A stretch of 64,000 bases of DNA from Longimicrobium sp. (GTDB lineage: Bacteria; Gemmatimonadota; Gemmatimonadetes; Longimicrobiales; Longimicrobiaceae), in contig NZ_DASVSF010000013.1 in NCBI RefSeq assembly GCF_036388275.1, forward strand, positions 1 to 64,000, in the 5' to 3' direction. This document shows positions 10,418 to 18,616 of the stretch, piece by piece; position 1 is the first letter of the stretch, and each line of letters opens with the position of its first letter. The position numbers and the translations under genes were made by a program. The notes beneath the pieces were generated by a model, which was not told where the DNA came from, did not search any database, and saw only the letters and a list, made by a program, of their open reading frames with translations.

Positions 10418-10729
10418 GTGAAGCATTCACCCACGCTGCCGCCGATTCACCCGGGGGAGATTCTCCGTGAGGAGTTCATGCGCCCTCTCGGACTCTCACA
10501 GGCCCGCCTCGCGCGTGACATCGGCGTACCGGCGCGGCGGATCGCCGGCATCGTGCGTGGAAAGCGGACGGTGACTGCGGAAACCGCGTTGCGCCTTGCG
10601 CGGTTTTTCGGGACGAGCGAGCGGTTCTGGCTGAATCTGCAGGCGCACTATGACCTGGAGGTCGAGCGGGACCGCCTAGGGCCGCGCCTTGAGGCAGAAG
10701 TCGCCGTTTTGGCCGACCGCGCCGCCTGA
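10418..10729 (+). CDS. higA: HigA-family antitoxin/addiction module regulator without adjacent toxin
   Basis: The 103-residue protein starts with IHPGEILREEFM, the standard N-terminus of the VapI/HigA family. The XRE helix-turn-helix follows (GLSQARLARDIGVPARRIAG) and then RFFGTSERFWLNLQAHYDLE, all in the usual order and length. HigA proteins neutralise the HigB mRNA interferase and repress their own operon. No HigB-like frame lies on either side, so this is an orphan. The start is GTG at 10418 with GAGAGGG eight bases upstream. It may act on a toxin elsewhere, such as the HigB at 19.0-19.4 kb, or purely as a repressor. Confidence 0.85.
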   Translation: MKHSPTLPPIHPGEILREEFMRPLGLSQARLARDIGVPARRIAGIVRGKRTVTAETALRLARFFGTSERFWLNLQAHYDLEVERDRLGPRLEAEVAVLADRAA

Positions 10730-10741
10730 CGACTCCCCCGG

Positions 10742-11044
10742 ATGAGCCACCCCGACGCACCATCATCCCGCACCCGCCGCGTTCTTCCCTGGCTCGCCCT
10801 GTCAGTCGGACTGCTGGGCATTCTGTACGCGTGTTCCGGCGCGTTCATGGCCGGCTCCTTCGGAACGGCGGACGGCACGCCGACTGGCCGTGCGTACTGG
10901 TGGCGGATTGCGCTGATCTACGAGATCATCGCAGGCGCCTGCCTTGTGGTGTGCGTTGCGGGGACGACGGTGCTCATTCGGCGCGGTCGGCGGGGGATGC
11001 TCAATGAAACTTGTCCAGGTCCTGATACGATAGATGTTGTATGA
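10742..11044 (+). CDS. small two-TM membrane protein
   Basis: The 100-residue protein has hydrophobic segments around residues 16-38 (LPWLALSVGLLGILYACSGAF) and 58-80 (IALIYEIIAGACLVVCVAGT) and a basic cytoplasmic tail (RRGRRG). No family is recognised. Its stop overlaps the next gene's start (ATGA at 11041), so the two small membrane proteins are coupled. Confidence 0.6.
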   Translation: MSHPDAPSSRTRRVLPWLALSVGLLGILYACSGAFMAGSFGTADGTPTGRAYWWRIALIYEIIAGACLVVCVAGTTVLIRRGRRGMLNETCPGPDTIDVV

Positions 11045-11238
11045 CCGCACCGCTCAGAGGCACACTGATGATCTGCGGAGGTGTCGCTTACCTCCTGTGG
11101 ATCTGGTGGACGGACAAGAAGGGTGAGCATCGCGAGTGGAGTGTGCTCGATCGAGAGAGAGCGGCGCAGGGTGCAGCCGGAGCGTCTGCGGCCATCATCT
11201 TCGGGATATTGACTCTGATGGTGCACTACGGGATTTGA
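11041..11238 (+). CDS. small membrane protein
   Basis: The 65-residue protein has two hydrophobic stretches (LMICGGVAYLLWIWW near the N-terminus and AAGASAAIIFGILTLMVHYG at the C-terminus) linked by a charged loop. It overlaps the preceding membrane protein gene by four bases. No function can be assigned. Confidence 0.55.
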   Translation: MTAPLRGTLMICGGVAYLLWIWWTDKKGEHREWSVLDRERAAQGAAGASAAIIFGILTLMVHYGI

Positions 11239-11317
11239 TGCTCGTCGGCGTGGCTCGTTGTGTCTTGAGGGCAGCCGTGTGCGCTACCGCGTCCAAGCTA
11301 GTTCGTATCCGCGGTTA

Positions 11318-11472
11318 GATCCTTCGGCCGGCGACGGTTATGCTGCGGGCCGGTTCGGTGCGCCTCGGCCTCAGGATGACAAGCCGTGTGGGCGTTCGGG
11401 TTGGGTGCACGCGGCACCCACAGACGCGCACCACACTGGCTCCCTTCCCCCGCGCAGTTTGCGGGGGAAGGG
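11318..11472 (+). repeat. interspersed repeat R2 (11318-11381) followed by palindrome R3 (11442-11472)
   Basis: R2 starts with GATCCTTCGGCC and ends with CTCAGGATGACA; close relatives occur at 14.3, 14.5, 22.3, 29.7, 52.7, 52.9 and 53.1 kb. R3 is a 12-bp perfect inverted repeat CCCTTCCCCCGC/GCGGGGGAAGGG around GCAGTTT, and the same element in inverse orientation lies at 29913-29943. The 340-base gap between 11239 and 11577 holds only these repeats and the terminator at 11529. Confidence 0.75.
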
Positions 11473-11528
11473 TTGGGGATGGGGGGCGCCTGCCGCATGC
11501 GCCGGGCGTCGCTCCGATGCACAAAAAC

Positions 11529-11556
11529 AAAGGCCGCCCCTCGCAAGGCGGCCTTT
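11529..11556 (-). terminator. rho-independent terminator after the 11578-11772 gene
   Basis: A 10-bp perfect stem AAAGGCCGCC/GGCGGCCTTT with an 8-base loop is followed on the minus strand by TTTGTTTTTGT. It lies 22 bases after the stop of the minus-strand gene. Confidence 0.8.
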
Positions 11557-11577
11557 CGTGCGTTCGCCGGCGGCTCG

Positions 11578-11772
11578 TCAGCGGGCGCGGCGGTTGCGCA
11601 GGTGGTCGGCGAGCATCATGCCGAGGGGCAGCGCCCAGGTCGCGTGGCTGATGGCCCGGCTGGTGCCCGTGCTGCGTCCGCCGTAGCGGCGCGCCGCCCA
11701 GTTGGCCGCGCCCATCAGCATCATCGTCTTGGCGTCGCGGCGCGTCGGCCGCAGCATTCCCAGTAGACCCAT
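11578..11772 (-). CDS. small hypothetical protein
   Basis: The 64-residue protein is basic (RPTRRDAKTMM at the N-terminus, RNRRAR at the C-terminus) with a weakly hydrophobic middle (ATWALPLGMMLAD). A GGAGGG site eight bases before the ATG and a strong terminator after the stop support it as a real gene. No family is recognised. Confidence 0.6.
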   Translation of the reverse strand: MGLLGMLRPTRRDAKTMMLMGAANWAARRYGGRSTGTSRAISHATWALPLGMMLADHLRNRRAR

Positions 11773-11926
11773 CTTCGCATCCCTCCGCTGTAAGCGCCTA
11801 AGTGCTTGGAGCGGAGTGGCTTATGCACGATGTGCGCCAGCCCGGCGGAGCCTCCGCTCTGGCCCGGGCGGCCCTCGGGTGCTACTGTACCAGCCCGCCA
11901 TCACGTTTTCCGTGCCTTCAGAATCG

Positions 11927-13195
11927 ATGATCGACAATCCATCCGACAGCTTCAATTGGCGTGCGTTCCATTGGGTGATCGTGCTGCTGGTGGTGGGGTT
12001 CTTTCTGTACAGCGTGCAGAGCATCCTCAACCCGTTCATCCTGTTCCTGCTGCTGCTGTTCCTGATGCAGCCGTATTCGGGAACGCGGCACCACCTGCTG
12101 ATCGTCAGCGCGGCGGTGGGGCTGACGATGATGTGGATCCTCCATACGACGGGGTTCCTGCTCGCGCCCTTCGTGCTGGCGGTGGTGCTGGCGTATCTGC
12201 AGCACCCGCTGGTGGCGCGGCTGGAGCGGCGAAAGTTGTCGCGCAACACGGCCACGATGCTCCTGGCCCTGCCCGCGCTGCTGATCATCTTCCTGGTCTT
12301 CTTCCTGGGGATTCCAGCGCTGAGCGCGCAGATCGCGGAGTTCATCCGCGGCACGCCGCAGCTGATCCAGACGGCCACGCTGCGGCTGGAGCAGTGGCAG
12401 GCCACGCTGGCAAGCCGCGACGTGCCGGGGCTCGATGAGCAGATGCTGCTGGAGCGGATGAAGTCCATCCAGCCGGAAGCGGTAATGGCGTGGATGCAGC
12501 AGCGGCAGGCGGTGCTGGCGAACGGAATCTGGCGCGGCGTGCTGGGGCTGGGCCGCGGGTTGGGGACGGTGCTCACCCTGCTGGGCTACGTGTTCCTGAC
12601 GCCGATCCTCACCTTCTACCTGCTGCGCGACTGGCCCAGCATCGTCGCGCGACTCCGTGACCTGATCCCGACGACGTACCGCGACCGCGTGGTGGCGTTC
12701 GCCACCGAGTACGATCGGCTGCTCGCCAGCTACATGCGCGGGCAGCTGATCGCCGCTGCGGCTGTGGGCGTGCTCACCTGGCTGGGCTTCATGCTGCTAG
12801 GCTTTCCGTACGCGCTGCTGCTGGGCGTGGTGGCCGGCGTGTTCAACGTGGTGCCGTACATGGGGCTGGTCGCCAGCCTAATTCCGGCGCTGATCATCGC
12901 CATCTTCTCCAACGACATCCTGTGGAGCTTGGGAAAGATCGGCATCGTGTTCGCCGTGGTGCAGGTGCTGGACAGCGCTGTGCTCGGCCCCAAGATCGTG
13001 GGCGAATCCGTGGGATTGCATCCGGTGTGGGTGATCCTGGCGCTGTCGGTGTTCGGCTTCTTCCTTGGATTCCTGGGACTGCTGATCGCGGTTCCGCTGG
13101 CCGTGCTCATCAAGCTGCTGGTGCACCACGGGATGGCGCGCTACCGCTCGTCGGCGCTGTTCCGCGGCGAGCACCCCCTGGTCGCCGTTGATTGA
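11927..13195 (+). CDS. AI-2E family transporter (PerM/YdiK-like permease)
   Basis: The 422-residue protein has seven to eight membrane segments in the family arrangement: an N-terminal pair, a long extracytoplasmic helical insertion (about residues 135-215, QIAEFIRGTPQ onward), and then the conserved LTPILTFYLLRDWP and FPYALLLGVVAGVFNVVPYM segments and GPKIVGESVGLHPVWVIL. Members include an AI-2 exporter and sodium/proton antiporters, so the substrate is not predictable. The ATG at 11927 is used because the frame upstream lacks family sequence. The next gene starts 19 bases after the stop and could be co-transcribed. Confidence 0.88.
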   Translation: MIDNPSDSFNWRAFHWVIVLLVVGFFLYSVQSILNPFILFLLLLFLMQPYSGTRHHLLIVSAAVGLTMMWILHTTGFLLAPFVLAVVLAYLQHPLVARLERRKLSRNTATMLLALPALLIIFLVFFLGIPALSAQIAEFIRGTPQLIQTATLRLEQWQATLASRDVPGLDEQMLLERMKSIQPEAVMAWMQQRQAVLANGIWRGVLGLGRGLGTVLTLLGYVFLTPILTFYLLRDWPSIVARLRDLIPTTYRDRVVAFATEYDRLLASYMRGQLIAAAAVGVLTWLGFMLLGFPYALLLGVVAGVFNVVPYMGLVASLIPALIIAIFSNDILWSLGKIGIVFAVVQVLDSAVLGPKIVGESVGLHPVWVILALSVFGFFLGFLGLLIAVPLAVLIKLLVHHGMARYRSSALFRGEHPLVAVD

Positions 13196-13214
13196 CCCCA
13201 TCTGGAGGTTTCGC

Positions 13215-13721
13215 ATGACTCGTTTCCTGATCGCCACCGCCCTGCTGCTCGCCTCCGCCCCCGCCGCCGATGCGCAGGCCCGGAATACCGGCTCCGCTCA
13301 TACCACGCGGGCGGCGGCCACGGCAGAGGCGCCGCGCACCCCGCTGGCTGAGTCGCCGTCCGTGGTCCAGGCGGCGGCGCCCGCGCGGATGGATCTGCCG
13401 CGTGCGGAGTCACGCTCGGTGGGCGTGGAGCGGCGCGTGGAGATGCGCTCCACCGCGTACTGCCTGCGCGGCACCACGCGCACCGGCGTGCGCGTGCGCG
13501 ACGGCATCGCCGCGGGCGATCCCAACGTGCTGCCGCTGGGCTCCGTCGTCCGCGTGTCGCACACGGACGGTCGGCTGATCGGGGTGTTCGTGATCATGGA
13601 CACGGGCGGGGCGGTGCGCGGTAACAAGATCGACCTGTGGTTCAGCAGCTGCGCCGAGGCGGAGGACTGGGGGATTCGCTCGGTGATCACCGAGGTGCTG
13701 GACATCGGCCGCGCTTCGTAA
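13215..13721 (+). CDS. secreted 3D-domain (MltA/RlpA-fold) protein
   Basis: The 168-residue protein has a signal peptide (TRFLIATALLLASAPAADAQ). A C-terminal 3D domain (residues about 75-165) contains RSTAYCLRGTTRTG, DGIAAGDPNVLPLGSVV and FVIMDTGGAVRGNKIDLWF, which supplies the three conserved aspartates that name the domain. Such double-psi barrel proteins act on or bind peptidoglycan. GGAGG lies eight bases before the ATG at 13215. The linker between signal and domain is Ala/Pro-rich. Enzymatic activity cannot be inferred because the lytic MltA core is absent. Confidence 0.82.
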   Translation: MTRFLIATALLLASAPAADAQARNTGSAHTTRAAATAEAPRTPLAESPSVVQAAAPARMDLPRAESRSVGVERRVEMRSTAYCLRGTTRTGVRVRDGIAAGDPNVLPLGSVVRVSHTDGRLIGVFVIMDTGGAVRGNKIDLWFSSCAEAEDWGIRSVITEVLDIGRAS

Positions 13722-13775
13722 CGGCAAAAGCGTCCGCGCGCCCGGATTGCGAAACGGGCGGCGGACGGCCAGACT

Positions 13776-14156
13776 GTGCGGATGAACGACTTCCTGAGGA
13801 TCGTGCTCCCCGTGCTGGCCATCGCCGGCTGCCTGGCGCTGCTGAACCGGCTCATCCGCTCGGTGGCCCGGCTGGGCGTCGCCTGGATGGAGTCCACCGC
13901 CGCCGCGGGGCTGGCGGAGGTCAGCGAGCGCCGCGGCGACATCACGGGCCTGATGGAGCGCCGCGAGTCGGAGCAGGGGATTCGCCGCAACCGCCGCAAG
14001 GAAGTGGTGTTCGCCGCCGGCTACCTGCTCCTGCTGCTGGTTCCGCCGCTGACCGGCGTGGCGCGCGAGGTCTACGCCGCCGGCGCGCTCCTGTGGGTGC
14101 TCCCGAAGCGGCGGATCGTCCTTCCCGCCACGCTCCGGCCGCCCACACAACGCTGA
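13776..14156 (+). CDS. membrane protein of unknown function
   Basis: The roughly 123-125-residue protein has an N-terminal hydrophobic helix (FLRIVLPVLAIAGCLALLN), a charged middle region rich in Arg and Glu (SERRGDITGLMERRESEQG) and a second hydrophobic stretch (VVFAAGYLLLLLVPPLTGV). Both a GTG at 13776 and an ATG at 13782 could start it. It is convergent with the flotillin-like gene. No family is recognised. Confidence 0.55.
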   Translation: MRMNDFLRIVLPVLAIAGCLALLNRLIRSVARLGVAWMESTAAAGLAEVSERRGDITGLMERRESEQGIRRNRRKEVVFAAGYLLLLLVPPLTGVAREVYAAGALLWVLPKRRIVLPATLRPPTQR

Positions 14157-14598
14157 GGGTTCGCGTCTCGACGAACTGCCGGCGCATGCCGCTGGGGGCC
14201 CCTCCCCCGGCCCCTCCCCGCATGCTGCGCATGCGGAGAGGGGAGAATTCGATCCCGGTTCGGCAACGGGGGTGATGTCATCCCGATGGAGCGGCCCCGG
14301 CCAACCTGCCTCTACACGGTAGCAGGCAGCGACTGAGGGATCCGCCACACACGGCGCGATGAGCCCCCATGCACGCTCTACGTCGGGGCTCGTCCGTTGG
14401 TGATCGTCGGCTACGATGAAAGCCCGGGCCGCGGGGCGTCGGCCAGGTATGTGGCGGATCCTTCGGTCGCTGCGCGGTTTGGCGTACGGGCTGGTTCGAT
14501 GTGGCCGCTCCTCAGGATGACAATGGCGCAGGCCCGAACGACTCGCGGCGGCACCCGCGAGGGTGCCGCCGCTTCGGTCATCTACCTGCCCGGCCGGA
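14157..14598. repeat. intergenic repeat cluster: two R2 elements in inverted arrangement
   Basis: R2-like copies at 14276-14343 (minus orientation) and 14457-14522 (plus orientation) face each other about 115 bases apart. A GC-rich palindromic element (CCCCTCCCCGCATGC...GCATGCGGAGAGGGG) lies at 14208-14244. A hairpin CGGCGGCACCC/GGGTGCCGCCG around GCGA lies near 14548-14573, next to the end of the flotillin-like gene. No gene was found here. Confidence 0.65.
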
Positions 14599-16227
14599 TC
14601 AGTTGGCCGGGGCCGCCGCCGTCGTCGCGGTGCCGTCTTCGGCGATGATCTTCGTGACCGGCACCAGGTCGGTGGGCACCGCCTCCGGCTCCTCTACGAG
14701 CCGCCCGAACATCGACGGCAGCTCCACCCCGCCGATGTTCTGGATCACGTCCATCATGGGCGGCAGCGTGCCCGCCAGCCCCTGCAGGAAGCTGCCGGTG
14801 GCCTTGCCGTTGCCGCCGTCCCACACCACCACCTTGTCCATCTTGATGTTGCTGATGGCGGTGGCGGCCGTCTGGGCCAGGTTGTCGATGTGCTCCAGCA
14901 TCAGCATGCTGTACGCCTCCTTGCTGCCGCCGCAGGCGTCCACGATCAGCTTCAGGCCCTCGGCCTTCTTGGCCATGATCTCGTACTGGCCGCGCGCCTC
15001 CGCCTCGAGCTTGGCGTAGATGGCTGCCGCCTCGGCCTGCGCCTCGAGCTTGCGCTTTTCCGCCGCGGCCTCGGCCTCGACGATGGTGCGTGCCTTCTCG
15101 GCCTTGGCCGGCGCTTCCAGCTGGGCGCGGCGCTCGGCTTCCACACGCTCGGCGTCGGCCAGCGCGGCCTTGGCCATGGCGCGGTTCTGCGACTCCTGCA
15201 CGGCGGCCTCGGCCTCGCGCTTGCGCGTTTCGGCCACCTGGTAGGCCTCGGCCTCGCGCACCTTCAGCTGGGCCTGCGTGGCCACGATCTGCGCCTGCGA
15301 CTGCGCCTCGCCGGCGATGGCCTTGGCGTCGGCATTGGCGACGGCTACGCGCTTCAGCTGCTCAGCCTCCTTCACCGCCATGTCGCGCTCGAAGGCGGCC
15401 GTCTGCTCGCCCACCTTCTGCTCCTTGTCCAGCTCGGCCACGCGCACCGCCTGCTCGCGCGCGGCCTCGCGGATGCCGATCTCGCGCAGCTTGTGGGCGT
15501 TGGCCACCTGGATCACCCGCTCGCGCTCGGCGTCGGCCACGCGGATCTCGCCCATCTTCTCCTGGTCGGCCACGTCGCCGCGGGCCTTCTGCACCGCCTC
15601 GGCCGCCGCCTTGCGGCCGATGGCCTCGATGTACCCCGACTCGTCGTTGATGTCGGTGATGTTCACGTTCAGCAGCACCAGCCCCAGCTTCTTGAGCTCG
15701 GGCTCCAGCGACGTCTGGATGTTGTGCAGGAACGAGTCGCGGTCGCGGTTGATCTCCTCGATGCGCATGGACGCGATCACTTGGCGCAGCTGGCCGAAAA
15801 TGATGTCCTGCGCCTGCCGCTTGATCTGCTCGGGCGTCAGCTTGAGCAGGCGGATGGCCGCGTTCTGCTGGATCTCGGGCTCCGTGCCGATCGCGACCGT
15901 GAACACGCTGGGCACGCTCACCCGGATGTTCTCGAACGAGAGCGCGTCCTTCAGCGGAATGTCAATCTGGATGGGCTCCAGGCTCAGGTAGTCGTACTCC
16001 TGGAAGATGGGCCACACCATGGTGCCCCCGCCCGAGATGCACTTGGCCGAGTTGCCGCGGCCCACCGAACCCGACACCACCAGCACCTTGTTGGCGGGGC
16101 AACGGCGGTAGCGCGAGGTGGCGAAGAACAGCAGCCCGATGACGGTGACAACGAGCAGGAACGCGCCGCCGCCCATGATGGCGCCGGGGTCCATCTGGAG
16201 CACCGCGCCCAGCTTAAGAGGGGACAT
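14599..16227 (-). CDS. flotillin-like SPFH/band-7 protein
   Basis: The protein (542 residues from this start) has one N-terminal membrane segment (GGGAFLLVVTVIGLLFFA) and an SPFH domain (about residues 50-240, NKVLVVSGSVGRGNSAKCIS onward). A long Ala/Glu-rich coiled coil follows (about 240-430), typical of flotillins. Bacterial flotillins scaffold ordered membrane regions and affect membrane fluidity and complex assembly. The ATG at 16227 is preferred because GGAGG lies nine bases before it; an ATG five codons upstream is also possible. The 5' end overlaps the NfeD-like gene, and flotillin with NfeD is a recurrent functional pair. The low-complexity Ala-rich C-terminus is normal for the family. 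Confidence 0.9.
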   Translation of the reverse strand: MSPLKLGAVLQMDPGAIMGGGAFLLVVTVIGLLFFATSRYRRCPANKVLVVSGSVGRGNSAKCISGGGTMVWPIFQEYDYLSLEPIQIDIPLKDALSFENIRVSVPSVFTVAIGTEPEIQQNAAIRLLKLTPEQIKRQAQDIIFGQLRQVIASMRIEEINRDRDSFLHNIQTSLEPELKKLGLVLLNVNITDINDESGYIEAIGRKAAAEAVQKARGDVADQEKMGEIRVADAERERVIQVANAHKLREIGIREAAREQAVRVAELDKEQKVGEQTAAFERDMAVKEAEQLKRVAVANADAKAIAGEAQSQAQIVATQAQLKVREAEAYQVAETRKREAEAAVQESQNRAMAKAALADAERVEAERRAQLEAPAKAEKARTIVEAEAAAEKRKLEAQAEAAAIYAKLEAEARGQYEIMAKKAEGLKLIVDACGGSKEAYSMLMLEHIDNLAQTAATAISNIKMDKVVVWDGGNGKATGSFLQGLAGTLPPMMDVIQNIGGVELPSMFGRLVEEPEAVPTDLVPVTKIIAEDGTATTAAAPAN

Positions 16228-16783
16228 CGAGAAGACCTCCATACGAGGGTGAGGGAGCCACTTCGACGGTGCCGGGACCGATGATGTCCACGACGACCAC
16301 GTTCGCCCCGGTGGCCAGGGGCTGCTCCGAAATGGCCAGGCACTCCAGCGTGCGGCCCTGCACCGTCAGGTGCACCTTGCCCGGGGTGGAGCGCCCCCCG
16401 GGAATGCTCAGGTAAACGCGTCCGGACTCGCCGATGGCGTTGTGCATCTGCAGAGAGCCGTCGCTTTCCATGCGCAGCATGGCACGCGTCGCCGCCGCCA
16501 CGCCCAGCGCCGCCCCCGATCCGACTGCCAGCCCAACGAACAGGGCGAGCAGGGCCGGCAGGCCAAGCGATTGGATGAACAGCCCGCCCAGGCCAAAGAA
16601 GCCCAGCCCGGCGGAAAGCGCGCGGACGCTCTTCAGGTTCAGCGTGTCGGCCGCCTCGCCCGCGTGAAAGTCGCCGTGGTCGAAGCCAAGGTCGTGCTCC
16701 ACCACGCCCAGCATGCTGAGCACGAGCTGTAGAACCAGGACACCGCCGCCCAGGACGGCGCAAGCCAGAAATACGGTCGTCAC
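16214..16783 (-). CDS. NfeD-like membrane protein with C-terminal OB-fold
   Basis: The 189-residue protein has two or three membrane helices (VFLACAVLGGGVLVLQLVLS; FFGLGGLFIQSLGLPALLAL plus LFVGLAVGSGAALGV) and a C-terminal beta-rich OB-like domain (GRVYLSIPGGRSTPGKVHLT to the end). This is the short NfeD layout without the ClpP-like protease domain. NfeD proteins bind SPFH proteins, and here the stop overlaps the flotillin-like start by about 14 bases. I use the GTG at 16783; the frame is open to 16828 with an ATG but no clear site. Confidence 0.8.
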   Translation of the reverse strand: MTTVFLACAVLGGGVLVLQLVLSMLGVVEHDLGFDHGDFHAGEAADTLNLKSVRALSAGLGFFGLGGLFIQSLGLPALLALFVGLAVGSGAALGVAAATRAMLRMESDGSLQMHNAIGESGRVYLSIPGGRSTPGKVHLTVQGRTLECLAISEQPLATGANVVVVDIIGPGTVEVAPSPSYGGLLDVPS

Positions 16784-16961
16784 GAAGAGGTTCCCCGGAA
16801 GGGTGGATCGGGGATGGGGCGGGAACACTTGACGTCGAAGCTACCGGCGCTCCCGGCCCCTGTCAACGGAGCCGTACGTGGTTGGGCGGAAGTGAGTTTC
16901 GGAGCCCTGGCCGGAGTAGCTGCCAAGGCTCCTGTTTCCGCCGCGGGCGCGACGGAGGGGG

Positions 16962-17627
16962 TCAGCGCTGGATCCAGACCGCGGTGCCTCCCTTGCCGTC
17001 CGTCCGCGTTTCGTCGGCGTCGTACACCTCGGTGCTCAGCCCCCCGATGGTGCCGCCGCCCACCAACTGTACCAGCTGCCAGCCTCGGGGCTTGGGATTG
17101 GAAACCCCGTCGACGTTGTACGCCGCCCAGTAGCTGGAGAACTTCAGCGAGCCGTACAGCTGCTTGCCCGTGAGCCCCGGCTGGTAGCCCACGTACAGGC
17201 CGGGGACGTACCCGGCGTCGGCGACGGCCGTGTACCAGGCGTTGCAGTAGCCGATCACGTCGGCGGCGCTGGCGTCGTTCGAGACCGATTCCAGGTCGCA
17301 CCACACGTTTACTCCGGGCGGAAAGCCGATCTGCTGCGAGAACTTGGCGGCGTTCGCCCCGTACTCCTGGCCCAGCGTGGTGGTGGGCTGCCACCCCGGG
17401 TTCAGCACGTGCTGCACGGGCATCAACCCGAAGCCCTGGTTCAGCAGGATCTCCGCTTCGGCCGTCGTCAGGTCGTACGAGGCCATCTGTGTGCGTCCCA
17501 CGTAGCGAAGCGCAAAGCGGTACCCGGCGTCCCAGAACGCCTGGGCCGCCTCCGCGTTGACGGGGGTGTTGGCGTCGAAGCCGCGGAGTCCCGCAGGTGC
17601 GGGGGTAACGTTTCCGGAGAGTGGCAT
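16962..17627 (-). CDS. DUF1906 glycoside hydrolase-like domain protein
   Basis: The 221-residue protein matches the DUF1906 (Rv2525c-like) TIM-barrel layout: GFDANTPVNAEAAQAFWDAG at the start, YRFALRYVGR, GFGLMPVQHVLNPGW, VNVWCDLE with the acidic residues expected in a glycosidase-like site, and LYVGYQPGLTGKQLYG. AGGAG lies six bases before the ATG at 17627. No signal peptide is present. Related proteins are proposed to act on cell-wall or glycan substrates, though activity has rarely been shown. A second putative glycosidase-fold protein of similar style lies at 38549-39472. Confidence 0.8.
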   Translation of the reverse strand: MPLSGNVTPAPAGLRGFDANTPVNAEAAQAFWDAGYRFALRYVGRTQMASYDLTTAEAEILLNQGFGLMPVQHVLNPGWQPTTTLGQEYGANAAKFSQQIGFPPGVNVWCDLESVSNDASAADVIGYCNAWYTAVADAGYVPGLYVGYQPGLTGKQLYGSLKFSSYWAAYNVDGVSNPKPRGWQLVQLVGGGTIGGLSTEVYDADETRTDGKGGTAVWIQR

Positions 17628-17739
17628 GGAGGGCTCCTGTGGGTTGGGAAAGGGCCAGCGGGCCGCGGGGAGGCGTGGTGCGGCAGCTACGAACAATAGC
17701 CGCCATCCCTCACCGGGGACAGCGCACTTGTGTAGCTGT

Positions 17740-18072
17740 TCAACTCGAGCGTCCGTAATGAAATCGAGCTTGGAGGAAGTCGACGTGCTCGCTCGACATG
17801 CGGTACGTCAGGCGATGCTCCTCTGTGATTCGGCGCGACCACACGCCGTGTTCGCCCTTGAGCGGCTCCGGCTTGCCGATTCCCGCCCGCGGATCACGCG
17901 CGGTTTCCTCGACCAGTCGTACGATTCGGTCCGCCACGCGTGGATCGGTCTGAACCCAGAACCGCAGGTCTTCCAGAAAGCGTGGGTGCAGGCGCGGAAA
18001 CCTGGCCGGCGTCTCTGGCGGACCAGCGGGAGCGCGGGGAGTCTGCTTGGCTCCCTTACGACGCCCCGCCAC
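17740..18072 (-). CDS. yoeB: YoeB-family toxin (RelE-fold mRNA interferase)
   Basis: The 110-residue protein ends with the YoeB pattern: HPRFLEDLRFWVQTDPRV, GIGKPEPLKGEHGVWSRRI, TEEHRLTYRM and a terminal ARFHY. The Glu, Arg, His and C-terminal Tyr positions of the nuclease site are therefore present. YoeB cleaves mRNA on the ribosome. About 25 basic, proline-rich residues precede the domain and are longer than usual. A GTG at 18072 is the likely start; it overlaps the antitoxin's 3' end by 17 bases, giving the normal antitoxin-then-toxin order. Further upstream the frame is a shadow of the antitoxin. Confidence 0.85.
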   Translation of the reverse strand: MAGRRKGAKQTPRAPAGPPETPARFPRLHPRFLEDLRFWVQTDPRVADRIVRLVEETARDPRAGIGKPEPLKGEHGVWSRRITEEHRLTYRMSSEHVDFLQARFHYGRSS

Positions 18073-18265
18073 GGAGTTCCCGGCGCAGATCGTCGAACGT
18101 GAATGGAACCATGTTGCGGTTGGCGCGCGAGTCGTCGATTGCTTCTCGCAGTCGCGCCGCGTTTTTCGGCGAGCCGAACAGGTACGTCGCCGCATCGGCC
18201 AAACGTGGGCGCCGATGGGCGAGGCGCCGTACGAAGGCACCGAGCTTCTTGTTTTGTGCAGGCAT
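18056..18265 (-). CDS. antitoxin partner of the YoeB-type toxin
   Basis: The 69-residue protein (MPAQNKKLGAFVRRLAHRRP at the start) ends with NMVPFTFDDLRREL, a toxin-binding-tail-like segment. It has no clear Phd/YefM DNA-binding signature, so assignment rests on position directly upstream of the YoeB-type gene and on the 17-base overlap. GGGAGAG lies five bases before the ATG at 18265, which decides this start over the ATG at 18346. Confidence 0.65.
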   Translation of the reverse strand: MPAQNKKLGAFVRRLAHRRPRLADAATYLFGSPKNAARLREAIDDSRANRNMVPFTFDDLRRELRGGAS

Positions 18266-18409
18266 GCGCTCTCTCCCGTGTTTACGCTCTGGACGATCGC
18301 GCATGGGTGTGCTCCCTGTCAATATGCGGTCATAAACTGGTACCACCTCTGGCCCGATCGGATCGTGGAGGAGGGCCCGGCAGTTACGTACGAGCAGTTC
18401 GTTGCTGGT

Positions 18410-18616
18410 TCAGCGTTGCGGAAGCGCTTCCAGCGAGGCGCGCAGTTCCGCCGCGAGCGCCGCGTCGCCGTTCACGAACGACGTCCACGAGACGGAGAGC
18501 CCCTTCCGCTTTCCCTTCTGCACCACCTGCACCCCCTCGGGCGAGATCGTCACCGTGTAGGTGGTGCCCTCGATGTCCAGCTCACGCTTGATGGGCTTGT
18601 CGAGCTTAGTCGCCAT
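18410..18616 (-). CDS. small protein encoded in the HigBA-type operon
   Basis: The 68-residue protein (ATKLDKPIKRELDIEGTTYT at the start) looks beta-rich at first and helical near its C-terminus (DAALAAELRASLEAL). Its ATG overlaps the end of the XRE antitoxin gene by 11 bases, so it is the third gene of that operon. I do not recognise the family; it may modulate the toxin-antitoxin pair or be a passenger. Confidence 0.6.
   Translation of the reverse strand: MATKLDKPIKRELDIEGTTYTVTISPEGVQVVQKGKRKGLSVSWTSFVNGDAALAAELRASLEALPQR

Noticed and set aside
10418..10729. A complete HigBA module at 10.4 kb
   Set aside because: No toxin-like frame lies within several hundred bases on either strand; the upstream gene is another HTH protein.
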